Part shown: positions 17,166 through 24,855 of the stretch, in pieces
How positions within the stretch are numbered: the stretch's first letter is position 1
Layout of the letters: each line of letters opens with the position of its first letter
Origin: Myxococcales bacterium
GTDB lineage: Bacteria > Myxococcota_A > Bradymonadia > Bradymonadales > Bradymonadaceae
DNA: 49,861 bases
Assembly: GCA_007120035.1 (NCBI GenBank)
Contig: SKON01000124.1
Span: 1-49,861, forward strand
Direction of reading: 5' to 3'
The notes under the pieces: model-generated
Database searches by the model: none
What the model was told of the DNA's origin: nothing
The model's input: only the letters and a program-made list of their open reading frames with translations
Made by a program: the position numbers and the translations under genes

Positions 17166-17534
17166 ATGTCGTACCGTTCAATCGCTCGAATCGCCGCCCT
17201 CTCCCTGCTCTTCTCTCTGATGGCCATGAACCTGGCGTGCCGAAGCTCCGAGCCGGCCCCCGACGAAACCGTCACCCAGGCCCCGCAAGAGACCCGGACC
17301 GTGGTGCTCTACCAGTACCAGTTCAACCCCAACTCCCTGACCGTCTCGGCGGGCACCACGGTCACCTTCCAAAACCGTGACACCGAACGCCACAACATCA
17401 ACATCCCGGCCCTCAACGTGGACCAGAACATCGACGCTAACGGCGAGTGGAGCTACACCTTTGCGACCTCCGGTGAGTTCGCCGTCACCAACCGGTTCCA
17501 GGACGGCATGCGCCTGAACCTCACGGTCCGATAA
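17166..17534 (+). CDS. Small cupredoxin-fold lipoprotein lacking a clear copper site
   Basis: A 122-residue protein with a signal peptide ending near MNLAC (C25), a weak lipobox, then an Ala/Pro/Glu linker. The mature domain (~40-122) shows the cupredoxin strand pattern: YQYQFNPNSLTVSAGTTVTF, then RDTERHNINIP, then GEWSYTFATSGEF. In blue copper proteins of this shape the ligands are an early His plus a late Cys-His-Met cluster. Here the early His (RHN) exists but no late Cys or His follows, so copper binding is doubtful. The start at ATG 17166 is supported by AGGAGG six bases upstream. It is a single-gene unit closed by the strong hairpin at 17577-17610. Function is unknown. Confidence 0.78.
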   Translation: MSYRSIARIAALSLLFSLMAMNLACRSSEPAPDETVTQAPQETRTVVLYQYQFNPNSLTVSAGTTVTFQNRDTERHNINIPALNVDQNIDANGEWSYTFATSGEFAVTNRFQDGMRLNLTVR

Positions 17535-17576
17535 GGTCTCGCGAGTCCTCTCGTAGAGAAAGCCTTGCGAAGTTCG

Positions 17577-17615
17577 CGAAGAAGGCTCGCCAAATGGCGA
17601 GCCTTCTTCGTTTCC
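17577..17615 (+). terminator. Strong intrinsic terminator hairpin
   Basis: A perfect 15-bp stem, CGAAGAAGGCTCGCC (17577-17591) with GGCGAGCCTTCTTCG (17596-17610), closes an AAAT loop. It is followed by TTTCCCC, a short U-tract. It lies 43 bp after the cupredoxin-like stop and ends 25 bp before the next start. It is the clearest terminator in the window. Confidence 0.8.
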
Positions 17616-17634
17616 CCTCGGTCCCGGCGAACCC

Positions 17635-18372
17635 ATGGCGAACACCACCGTCGTCGTCCACTTCTACCGCGCCATCGTCATGCACGCCGACGTCTGGCGG
17701 CAGCGCCTGGACGCCACCACCAACTGGGCGGTAGTCACCAACGTGGGGGTGATCTCCTTCAGCTTCACCCGCCCCGACTCCCCTCACTTTCTTCTCCTCC
17801 TCCTGATCATGGCGAGCTGCCTCTTTCTGGTCATGGAGAGTCGCCGCTACCAGATCTACGACCTGTGGCGCCGCCGGATCCGCATCGTCCATCGGTTCGT
17901 CGTCGCCCCCAACCTCTCCGAAGCGTCGTCCCCCTCCCAGGAGAAGATCGACGAAGAGCTCGACCACCTGGCCCGGGATCTGGGCCGAATGGTACCCCAC
18001 CTGAGCTTCATCGACGCTCTCGGGTACCGAATTCGCCGCAATTACGGCTATCTCTTCATCTTTTCCGTGAGCTCCTGGGCTCTGAAGCTCTTCCTCCACC
18101 CCCAGGAGGCCCGGTCCACCACCGAGGTCCTGGCCCGAGCAGAGCTGGGCATGATCACTGGGACCACCGTGGTGATCCTGGTCATCCTCGCCAGCGCCCT
18201 GATCCTCTTTTTGGCGATGCGGGCTCCCTCGGAGCAGATGATGCGATGGCGAGAGCTCCCGTCACCCTGGCGTCGGTTCGTCGCCCGATTCCTCTTTCGT
18301 CGCAGCACCACCGCCGAAGAAGAAGAAGAGGAGAGCCTGTGGGACTCTCCTCCTGATGACCTCATCCGATAG
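17635..18372 (+). CDS. DUF2270-type predicted integral membrane protein
   Basis: A 245-residue membrane protein. The N-terminal pattern YRAIVMHADVWRQRLDATTNWA matches the DUF2270 family as recalled: a conserved YRxxxxRxxxWRxRxDxTTNWA block leading into the first helix. Hydrophobic segments lie at about 32-48, 54-72, 138-160 and 175-200, with a charged cytoplasmic stretch between the second and third. The C-terminus is Glu-rich. No catalytic motif is seen and the family has no established function. It converges on phhA with 33 bp between. It follows a strong terminator, so it must have its own promoter, not identified. Confidence 0.75.
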   Translation: MANTTVVVHFYRAIVMHADVWRQRLDATTNWAVVTNVGVISFSFTRPDSPHFLLLLLIMASCLFLVMESRRYQIYDLWRRRIRIVHRFVVAPNLSEASSPSQEKIDEELDHLARDLGRMVPHLSFIDALGYRIRRNYGYLFIFSVSSWALKLFLHPQEARSTTEVLARAELGMITGTTVVILVILASALILFLAMRAPSEQMMRWRELPSPWRRFVARFLFRRSTTAEEEEEESLWDSPPDDLIR

Positions 18373-18405
18373 CCGATAGCCGACCGTCGGGTCTGTAGAC
18401 ATCGG

Positions 18406-19185
18406 TCAGTGCAGAGACTCCACTTCCCACCGTCGCCGGAGCTCTTTGACGGAGTCTCGCAGCTGATCAAACCCCTCGGCCACCCAGTAAATGGGCTGGT
18501 AGATGTCGATCCGAAACGGCGTGGAGATCACCTCATCGAGATCAAAGGGACGGATCTCAGGGCCGCCGACGAAGACGTTCTCGGCCTCTCCAAAGCTCGA
18601 CATCAGCCCCGACCCGTAGAGCTTCACCTGGTCCTTCTCTTCGACCAGCCCAAACTCCACGGTGTACCACCAGAGTCGGGCCATCGCGTCGAATCGATCC
18701 CGATCCTCGAGCTCGCTTACCAGCTTTCCATACTCCGCCACGAAGTCGGCGAACACCGCATCGGTATGCATCGGCACGTGGCCAAACACATCATGGAAGA
18801 TGTCGGGCTCCTGCAGATACTCGAGCCGCTCCATGGGCCGTACCTCCAGGGTGGAGGGGAACTGACGCTTCGCCATGGATCCGAAAAACATCTCCGCCGG
18901 GATGAACCCGTTGACGGCCCGCACGGACCACCCCGTCAGGGGGCGAAGCCGCTCGTTGAGCTCATCGAAGAGGGGAATCCGATCCAGGGGCATCTGAAGC
19001 TTCTCCAGACCGTCGAGCCAGGCCTCACACGCCGTCTCCGGCAGCTTCGCCATCCGCCGCTCGCAGAGGATTCTCCACACCTCGTTTTCTTGGTCCGTAT
19101 AGGTCTTGCCTTCGTGGGGGATAAACCCGGCCCCGGACATCTTCAGGCCGTCCAACTCCTCCGGTGACTGCGGTGCCATTTCCAT
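18406..19185 (-). CDS. phhA: Phenylalanine 4-monooxygenase
   Basis: A 259-residue, bacterial-type (catalytic domain only) phenylalanine hydroxylase that converts Phe to Tyr with tetrahydropterin and O2. The non-haem iron ligands are visible: HDVFGHVP supplies H131 and H136, and WWYTVEFGL supplies E177. RxxxxEYLQEPDIFHD and FRIDIYQ are also typical. The ATG at 19185 has GAGGA about five bases upstream. It is the last gene of a minus-strand series, 18 bp after the TldD-like gene, an unusual partner. No phhB (pterin dehydratase) or tyrosine aminotransferase is adjacent, so pterin recycling must be encoded elsewhere. Confidence 0.95.
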   Translation of the reverse strand: MEMAPQSPEELDGLKMSGAGFIPHEGKTYTDQENEVWRILCERRMAKLPETACEAWLDGLEKLQMPLDRIPLFDELNERLRPLTGWSVRAVNGFIPAEMFFGSMAKRQFPSTLEVRPMERLEYLQEPDIFHDVFGHVPMHTDAVFADFVAEYGKLVSELEDRDRFDAMARLWWYTVEFGLVEEKDQVKLYGSGLMSSFGEAENVFVGGPEIRPFDLDEVISTPFRIDIYQPIYWVAEGFDQLRDSVKELRRRWEVESLH

Positions 19186-19203
19186 GAGAGTCCTCGCTTT
19201 GGT

Positions 19204-21000
19204 TCAGGGAATTTCTCCCTCTTGTACCTGAGAAGGGTCCTGGGATTCAAGTTCCCTTGGCTCTTCCACCACCCAGGGGGCAGGCAGAATCGGCCCCCGC
19301 TCTCGGGCCTGAGAGGCCCGCTGCAACTCGATCTCGGTGGTCAAGAGCGCCGGCGCCACGGCCGACACGGGGACGAACCCGCTCTCAGCGCCACAATAGC
19401 CGTTGAACACCCCGATCTCGTCGCTGGCAGCGACGATCTTGTTGATACTCGACAGGGGAGTGCCCACCATCTCTACCCCTCGCACCAGGGTCTCCTCGCC
19501 AGTCTGGGCGTCGACCTTGTAGATCATCGTCGGGATCCCCTTGAACGCCTGGTACCCGAAGTTCAGAGTGTTCGTCGATCCCCCGGTGATGTCCTCAATG
19601 ATCAGCCCGTAGGGTCGATCCTGGCGGCGAGCCTCTTCGATGAGCATCTCTCGGAGCTCTTCCCGGGTGACCTGAGCGTCCTCGGAGGCCTCGATCACCA
19701 GGTTCGCCATCCGTCCTCGCGGCATGTTCACCCACTGGGCTCGCCCGTGGCCCGTGGACCGATCGAACCCCTCGATGGGAGTCCGGCTCATCAGAAAGCC
19801 GGTGACCACCCCGCTCTCCACCAGGCTCGCTCGCCGGGCTCGCACCCCTTCGTCGTCGTAGCGATAGTGGCCGTTGAGCTGGACCCCGGCCATCTCTTCC
19901 AGATTGGGATCGTCGTACACCGTCAAGAACGCCGGCAAGAGCCGAGTGCCAATCTGCCCGGCGAAGGTCCGGCCCTCGTACTCGTCCCGCTGCCGCTCTC
20001 CTTCCAACCGATGCCCCACGGCCTCATGGAAGAGCACCCCCGAGGCCTCCGGGCCCAGGATCGCGGGCCCGGTGTAGGGATCCAACACCGGCGCGGTGCG
20101 CAGAGCGTCCAGATCGGCCACCATCTGCTCCACCTCGGACCAGATCGCCTCGTCGTCGGGGAGCCGATCGGCATCGAGGGCGTAGAACATCCGACTGTTC
20201 CGCAAGAGCATCCCGTCTTCGGCCCGGGCTACGGCCTGCACGCTCACGCTGTAGATCCGAAACTCCTCCACCACGTCGGTGCCCTCGGAGTTCACCAGAT
20301 ACCGAACCTGGCGGCGGCCGGACACGTTCATCTCCGAATCCAAGAGAAAGTCGTACTCCCGCAGCCTCTGGGTCGTCTCCCGCACCAGGCCACGCCACCG
20401 CTCGTCGTCGAAGTTCAACGGCAAGGGATCGCTGCGATAGTTCTCCGGCTCCTCTCGGGTGAAGCTGGGGACCTCCTCGTCGCGCTCCGCGGAGTACACC
20501 GCCCCACCCCGCTTGGTCAGATAGTCGCTGAGCGCCCGCTTGTAGGCCTCGTCGGTCAGTAACCACAACGCTCCTCGGAGGGCGTCCTCGTTGGCGTCGA
20601 TAGGCAGCTGCAGATCCGCCCGGAAGTCTCCCATCCGCCAACTATAGGCGTCGATATTGGCGAAGTTGTCGAAGTCGTAGTCCCCGACCCGGCTCTCCAC
20701 GTACGCGAACCGCCGCTGCTGGCGCTGTTCACTGGTGATCGCTCCGTACTTCCCCCCCAGCTCGACGCTCTCCTCTTCCTTGACCCGATAGGCCAAGAAA
20801 TAGGGCGGATCGTAGTCGGAGATCCTCAGCCGATCCATGGACCGCTCCAGCTCGGCCTGCATCGCCCGGATCACGGTCTCCCGGTCTTCGTCGGTGAAGG
20901 TCTCCGGCGCCGGCTCCGCCCCGGTGGGGGTGGCCGCGCAGCCCATCACAGCCACCCAGATCAGGGCCATCACCCGAGGTCCCGACAACAACTTCCGCAT
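19204..21000 (-). CDS. Exported TldD-like metallopeptidase (lipoprotein)
   Basis: A 598-residue TldD/PmbA-superfamily protein. The TldD zinc motif HEAVGHRLEGE (HExxxH) and a downstream FNGYCGAESG Cys, the position of the third ligand in TldD, are both present, so it should be an active protease. Unlike cytoplasmic E. coli TldD, it begins with a signal peptide ending in a lipobox, AVMGC (C21), and an Ala/Pro/Glu linker. It therefore probably acts on the periplasmic or surface side, and it is ~120 residues longer than E. coli TldD. ATG 21000 is chosen for AAAGG six bases upstream; the frame continues to a TTG at 21027. No TldE/PmbA partner is adjacent. It lies in a six-gene run. Confidence 0.88.
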   Translation of the reverse strand: MRKLLSGPRVMALIWVAVMGCAATPTGAEPAPETFTDEDRETVIRAMQAELERSMDRLRISDYDPPYFLAYRVKEEESVELGGKYGAITSEQRQQRRFAYVESRVGDYDFDNFANIDAYSWRMGDFRADLQLPIDANEDALRGALWLLTDEAYKRALSDYLTKRGGAVYSAERDEEVPSFTREEPENYRSDPLPLNFDDERWRGLVRETTQRLREYDFLLDSEMNVSGRRQVRYLVNSEGTDVVEEFRIYSVSVQAVARAEDGMLLRNSRMFYALDADRLPDDEAIWSEVEQMVADLDALRTAPVLDPYTGPAILGPEASGVLFHEAVGHRLEGERQRDEYEGRTFAGQIGTRLLPAFLTVYDDPNLEEMAGVQLNGHYRYDDEGVRARRASLVESGVVTGFLMSRTPIEGFDRSTGHGRAQWVNMPRGRMANLVIEASEDAQVTREELREMLIEEARRQDRPYGLIIEDITGGSTNTLNFGYQAFKGIPTMIYKVDAQTGEETLVRGVEMVGTPLSSINKIVAASDEIGVFNGYCGAESGFVPVSAVAPALLTTEIELQRASQARERGPILPAPWVVEEPRELESQDPSQVQEGEIP

Positions 21001-21023
21001 CTTTTGCCTTTCGGTTGGTTCGT

Positions 21024-21515
21024 TCAATGAATCCGACGGATCTCGTCCAGGGTACGGGGATCTTCGTTCTCGGGGCTGCGGATGAAGTCCGCCGTCCAGG
21101 GACCGGCTCCCCGGTGGTCTTCATTGTAGCCCCACTCCCCAACCAGGTTGTACCCGTCCCCGTCGGCGACCAACTGCAAATACCCTTTGCCCCGCATGGT
21201 CCGCCGCACCTGGTCTCGGCTGCCCGGCTCTTCCCAGTCAAAGACCAGAAGGTTCCCCCGGACCTCGCCGGAGATCTTTCCTCCCGTGCCGTAGGCGTAG
21301 ACCCCCTCGACGCGGTCGCCCTCCTGATGGAGGTACATATGCTCGAATTGGTCGGAATACCAAAGCCCGGCGAAGCTCATCCCGTCGGGCATCTGACCCG
21401 GGCTTGGGACTCCGGCGGCGGTCGTACATCCCGACACCCCGAAGACCACCGCCATGACCACCACCATCACCCCGCTCCACGCTCGTCTTGCTTGACTCAT
21501 CGGCACCGACCTCAT
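21024..21515 (-). CDS. Small lipoprotein of unknown function
   Basis: A 163-residue protein with a signal peptide and lipobox FGVSGC (C30), then a ~110-residue domain rich in Gly, Tyr and Trp with alternating hydrophobic strands (FAGLWYSDQFEHMYLHQ, GDRVEGVYAYGTGGKISGEV, NLLVFDWEE, GYLQLVADGDGYNLVGEWGY). The pattern suggests a small beta-barrel or lipocalin-like fold. No named family is recognised. The start overlaps the stop of the upstream gene as ATGA (21512-21515), and the TldD-like gene starts 23 bp after its stop, so all three are probably co-expressed and the last two co-localised at the membrane. Confidence 0.72.
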   Translation of the reverse strand: MRSVPMSQARRAWSGVMVVVMAVVFGVSGCTTAAGVPSPGQMPDGMSFAGLWYSDQFEHMYLHQEGDRVEGVYAYGTGGKISGEVRGNLLVFDWEEPGSRDQVRRTMRGKGYLQLVADGDGYNLVGEWGYNEDHRGAGPWTADFIRSPENEDPRTLDEIRRIH

Positions 21516-21904
21516 CTTGGTTCCAGAGAACTATCGAGACTCAACGCCCGCCTGGTCGACGGGTCCGCTTGTTCCAACAGGTCGTGAAGAATAGCGGAAA
21601 CCCGCTCATTTTCCAGCAGCAGTTGCCACTCCTTACGAGAGAGGTAACTGGTACGACGGCTCTCCTCCTCGGCGAACACCAACCGGACGGTCACCTCTTC
21701 TTCATCCTCCACCAGGGCCACCAGCTTCGCTTCCTGTGGATCCTCCAGCCGGAGCAGGTCCTTCTCCAGGCTTCGCAGGTGCCGGTACAGCCGCACAGCG
21801 CGCTGCACGGCCCGATCCTCGTAGGCCTCAAAATGTCGGTTTCGGCTGAACCCCACCTCGTCTTCCCGCAGTAGCCGTCGTACAATTCGATAGGTCAGGT
21901 CCAT
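21512..21904 (-). CDS. Hypothetical 130-residue charged protein
   Basis: A small soluble protein, 130 residues, rich in Arg, Glu and Leu and without signal or membrane segment. It has a helical N-terminal half (VGFSRNRHFEAYEDRAVQRA, RLYRHLRSLEKDLL), a strand-like middle (AKLVALVEDEEEVTVRLVF) and a helical end. No family is recognised. It starts 12 bp downstream of the response-regulator gene and overlaps the lipoprotein start by 4 bp. Transcription order and coupling link it to a signalling protein and an envelope peptidase. Confidence 0.7.
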   Translation of the reverse strand: MDLTYRIVRRLLREDEVGFSRNRHFEAYEDRAVQRAVRLYRHLRSLEKDLLRLEDPQEAKLVALVEDEEEVTVRLVFAEEESRRTSYLSRKEWQLLLENERVSAILHDLLEQADPSTRRALSLDSSLEPR

Positions 21905-21916
21905 GGGAATTTCTGC

Positions 21917-23299
21917 TCAGATCCAGACAAAGATCGACTGGAGGCCGCTTGCCTTCTGGAACCTTCGGAGACGAGCCAGCAGCCCCTCGGTCACGATCAT
22001 ATCCCGGGGAGCCACAGGAATTCCCTGGATGGTCTGGAGCGGGCGGGAGAGTACCATCCCCACCCGCACCTCGGCGACAGTGATCTCCTGCTCTCGATTC
22101 TTCGAGGTCGCCCGCTCCCCGTGGGTCATGACCAGGAATCGATCCACCAGCTCCGGATCAAAGGCCCGACCGCGCTCTCGCTTCAAAAACTCTGCGCCCG
22201 CCTGAGCGGCAGCGTCCGTCTCCCCGGGCACGGTCTGGGCTATCCTCGTCCGGACCTGCTCGAAGGCGCTACAGATCGCCAGCACCTGGCACTTCTTCAA
22301 CAACTCCGGGGTCGGCGCTTCCCCTTCCCACTCGTCGGCCTCCCGGGGTTCGGGCGCGTCGTACCGATGCAGGTAATGAAGGATAATTCGGCCCGCCTCC
22401 CGCAGCTCCGGCACGAGCTGAATCGCCTGCTGTCCCAGCAAGGGGTGAAAGTCCCAGGTCGCCCGCTCTACGGCGTCGAACTCGTCGACGGTCTTGGCGA
22501 AGAGCCCCGGCGGCGCGTTGATCAGGCCCAGCCAGTGCAACCGGGCCGCCCGCTCCAGATCCCGCTGCTGATCCAGGGGCCACCCCAGCTCCTCCACAAA
22601 TGCATTGACCCGCTCGGCGGTGCGTCGGCAATGTTCCACCATCTGGATTTCACCGAGCTCCATGATCGCCATCAACGCTCGAATCGTGGCGTCAAAGCTG
22701 GTCTGCAACTCCTGATACAACCCCACCACTTCCTGCTGCTTGGCGACGAGCTCGGAGGTCCGCTCTTCCACCCGGCTCTCCAGCTCATCGTTGAGCCGCC
22801 GAAGCTTCTCGTTCTGGCGCTCGATATGGGCCTCGTACCGCACCTTGGAGACCATCAGCTCGTGGTGTTCCACGGCCAGGGACATCAAGTGCAAGAACTC
22901 CTCGCGCTCCCAGGGCTTGGTGACGAACCGAAACACAGCGCCCCGGTTGATCGCGTCCATGGCGGTGTTCACGTCGTTGTTGCCGGTGAGCATGATCCGG
23001 ACCGTCTCGGGACTCTCCATCTGAGCCCACTGCAAGAGCTCAGAGCCGCTCATCCCCGGCATTCGCTGATCCGAGATCAGCACCGCGAATCGTTCCTTCT
23101 GCAACCACTTCCGGCCCTCTTCCCCGGAGGCGCAGGTGATCACTTCGAAGGGCTCGTCCTCGAAGAGTCGATTGACGGCCTTCAAAATATGGCTCTCATC
23201 ATCGACGAAGAGCACTTTCGGTCGCTCCAGGACAGCCCCCGGATTCTTCTCGGCCTCCAGGGTCTCCCCTACCGCGTTGTCCCACTCCACCTCACCCAT
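21917..23299 (-). CDS. Response regulator with coiled coil and degenerate HD-GYP-like domain
   Basis: A 460-residue protein. Residues ~27-145 form a receiver domain with D33/D34, phosphoacceptor D77 in ISDQRMPGMSG, and the conserved Lys in FRFVTKPWE. A coiled coil follows (~165-210, HIERQNEKLRRLNDELESRV). The C-terminal output resembles an HD-GYP c-di-GMP phosphodiesterase: it has MVEHCRRTAERVNAF, LHWLGLINAPPGLF, HPLLGQQAI and IILHYLHRYD. But the metal-binding HD dyad is HW and the GYP motif is absent, so hydrolysis is unlikely. ATG 23299 is chosen because the upstream frame would run into the preceding gene. No histidine kinase is adjacent. It may act as a c-di-GMP-independent scaffold or sensor output. 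Confidence 0.85.
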   Translation of the reverse strand: MGEVEWDNAVGETLEAEKNPGAVLERPKVLFVDDESHILKAVNRLFEDEPFEVITCASGEEGRKWLQKERFAVLISDQRMPGMSGSELLQWAQMESPETVRIMLTGNNDVNTAMDAINRGAVFRFVTKPWEREEFLHLMSLAVEHHELMVSKVRYEAHIERQNEKLRRLNDELESRVEERTSELVAKQQEVVGLYQELQTSFDATIRALMAIMELGEIQMVEHCRRTAERVNAFVEELGWPLDQQRDLERAARLHWLGLINAPPGLFAKTVDEFDAVERATWDFHPLLGQQAIQLVPELREAGRIILHYLHRYDAPEPREADEWEGEAPTPELLKKCQVLAICSAFEQVRTRIAQTVPGETDAAAQAGAEFLKRERGRAFDPELVDRFLVMTHGERATSKNREQEITVAEVRVGMVLSRPLQTIQGIPVAPRDMIVTEGLLARLRRFQKASGLQSIFVWI

Positions 23300-23328
23300 C
23301 GGGCCCCTGTTTCCTGTCGAAAAGAAAC

Positions 23329-24003
23329 TCACCCACCACCTACATCTCGATCGCGGGTCAAGAATCGGCAGATCATCGCCGCCATCGCCGGCAGCGCCGT
23401 CGTCAAGAGCACCAACCCCTGCGAGGGCACCACCCAACGGACCAGGGTCTTAAAGCTCGAGTCCCCATGGAGCACCAGATCGGGCATCCACATAAAGAGG
23501 GCCGCCACCACCAGGCTGCTCCCGAGGACGATCAAGGCCGGATACACGGTCCACCCGATGGCCAACCGACGCCGCCGCACCTCCAGGGTGCTCTGGCGGA
23601 ACATGCCCCGCAGTCCCAGGAGCAGGGTCATCGCGATCGCCCCGGCTCCATGGCCGGCCACGATCAACCACCCCCACTTCCAGACCCATCGGTTCTCCGG
23701 GACGTAGAGAAACGCCCACACGCTGCCGGCCACGATCGCCGCTCCGGGGAGGAGTGCCAGGGCCACCAGGATCACCCGCAGGGTTCGGCTCCGGGTCCAA
23801 ATCATGGCACCCCAAACGCCCCAGGCGCCGCTCAATACCACGGCGACCAGACAGCCGGCGATCCGCTCCGTCTCCGACCACCCCCAGATCTGGGAGGCCG
23901 CTGCCATGACCATCACGCCCATGCAGGCGAGGAACGCTGTCAACAGCCACCACAGCATCCACTCCCCAAGGATGGACGGTGCTTTCATCTCCGAGTCTTT
24001 CAT
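23329..24003 (-). CDS. Multi-pass membrane protein of unknown function
   Basis: A 224-residue protein with about six hydrophobic helices (for example GEWMLWWLLTAFLACMGVMV, AGCLVAVVLSGAWGVWGAMI, VILVALALLPGAAIVAGSVW, LIVAGHGAGAIAMTLLLGL, ALIVLGSSLVVAALFMW and a last one near LLTTALPAMAAMI). No transport or catalytic motif is recognised. ATG 24003 is preferred over GTG 24033 because GGGAG lies six bases upstream. It is the first gene of the six-gene run and starts 29 bp upstream of the response regulator, suggesting a membrane partner for that signalling protein. It is divergent from the nucleotidyltransferase gene. Confidence 0.7.
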   Translation of the reverse strand: MKDSEMKAPSILGEWMLWWLLTAFLACMGVMVMAAASQIWGWSETERIAGCLVAVVLSGAWGVWGAMIWTRSRTLRVILVALALLPGAAIVAGSVWAFLYVPENRWVWKWGWLIVAGHGAGAIAMTLLLGLRGMFRQSTLEVRRRRLAIGWTVYPALIVLGSSLVVAALFMWMPDLVLHGDSSFKTLVRWVVPSQGLVLLTTALPAMAAMICRFLTRDRDVGGG

Positions 24004-24117
24004 CGCCTTCTCCCTCGATGGAATTGTCGCCACCGGTTGATTCCGTCGCCTCGATCATAGTACCCGTTCCACCGATGAAAACAAAGACCCTCGCCGGTTT
24101 GATTCCCTGGAGACCCC

Positions 24118-24855
24118 GTGATCTGTACTCGTGCCGTGATCCTCGCCGCTGGCTACGGCAGCCGACTGAGCCCTGATGAAGGCCACAAGCTCCTGACCAC
24201 CGTCGGCGATCGGCGACTCTTGGACTTCCATATCGACAACTTCCACCGCCTGGGGGTCACCGATCTGGTCGTCGTCACCGGATTCGACGCCGAGCCCCTG
24301 GAACGAGCCCTCGCCAACTCCGTCACTCCCCCGGGAATGACCCTGCGGCCGGCCCGCAACGAGGCCTTCGATGGCCAGAACGGGCTCAGCGTCCTGGCCG
24401 GCGCCGACAGCCTTGGAGACACCCCGTTCTGGCTCACCATGAGCGATCACCTCTTCGATCCGGCCCTCTTCGATGAGCTGGCCGCCCGATTCCCCGCCGA
24501 GAGAGATCCCCGATGGCAGGGGGCGCTCTTCGTCGACCGAAAGCTCGACACCATCTACGACATGCCCGACGCCACCAAGGTCCGTCTCACCCCATCTTTC
24601 GATATCAGCAAAGCGCTGGAGGACTTCGAAGCCATCGACGTGGGCCTCTTCTTCTGCGATCAGGGGTTCGTCGACGCCCTGGTCGCAGAAAAAGAGGCCC
24701 GCGGGGATTGCTCTACCTCCGACGCCGTCCGGCGTCTCCACGAGGAAGGTGCCTTCCGGTTCTGGGACATCGGCTCCTACCTCTGGCAGGACGTGGACAC
24801 CCCTGGTGCCCACGCCCACGCCGAGAAACTTTTGAAGAGCTTCAGAGGTTCTTGA
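24118..24855 (+). CDS. Nucleotidyltransferase, inositol-1-phosphate cytidylyltransferase-like
   Basis: A 245-residue NTP-transferase. The N-terminal signature AVILAAGYGSRLSPDEGHKLL (~6-26) gives the nucleotide loop and a catalytic Lys. The DGQNGLSVL (~82) and LTMSDHLFDP (~107) segments closely resemble the NG-SLL and MxDHxxDP elements of CTP:inositol-1-phosphate cytidylyltransferases (IPCT), the first step of di-myo-inositol phosphate or phosphatidylinositol-type lipid head groups. In many organisms IPCT is fused to a CDP-alcohol phosphotransferase. Here it stands alone and no such partner is nearby. A sugar-1-phosphate or phosphocholine substrate cannot be excluded. The GTG start has GGAG six bases upstream. 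The 3' end overlaps the convergent thiolase gene by 14 bp. Confidence 0.75.
   Translation: MICTRAVILAAGYGSRLSPDEGHKLLTTVGDRRLLDFHIDNFHRLGVTDLVVVTGFDAEPLERALANSVTPPGMTLRPARNEAFDGQNGLSVLAGADSLGDTPFWLTMSDHLFDPALFDELAARFPAERDPRWQGALFVDRKLDTIYDMPDATKVRLTPSFDISKALEDFEAIDVGLFFCDQGFVDALVAEKEARGDCSTSDAVRRLHEEGAFRFWDIGSYLWQDVDTPGAHAHAEKLLKSFRGS

Noticed and set aside
21000-21027. TTG start and 4-base overlap for the TldD-like gene
   Set aside because: ATG 21000 has a better ribosome site and gives a clean signal peptide; the TTG extension adds a charged tail.
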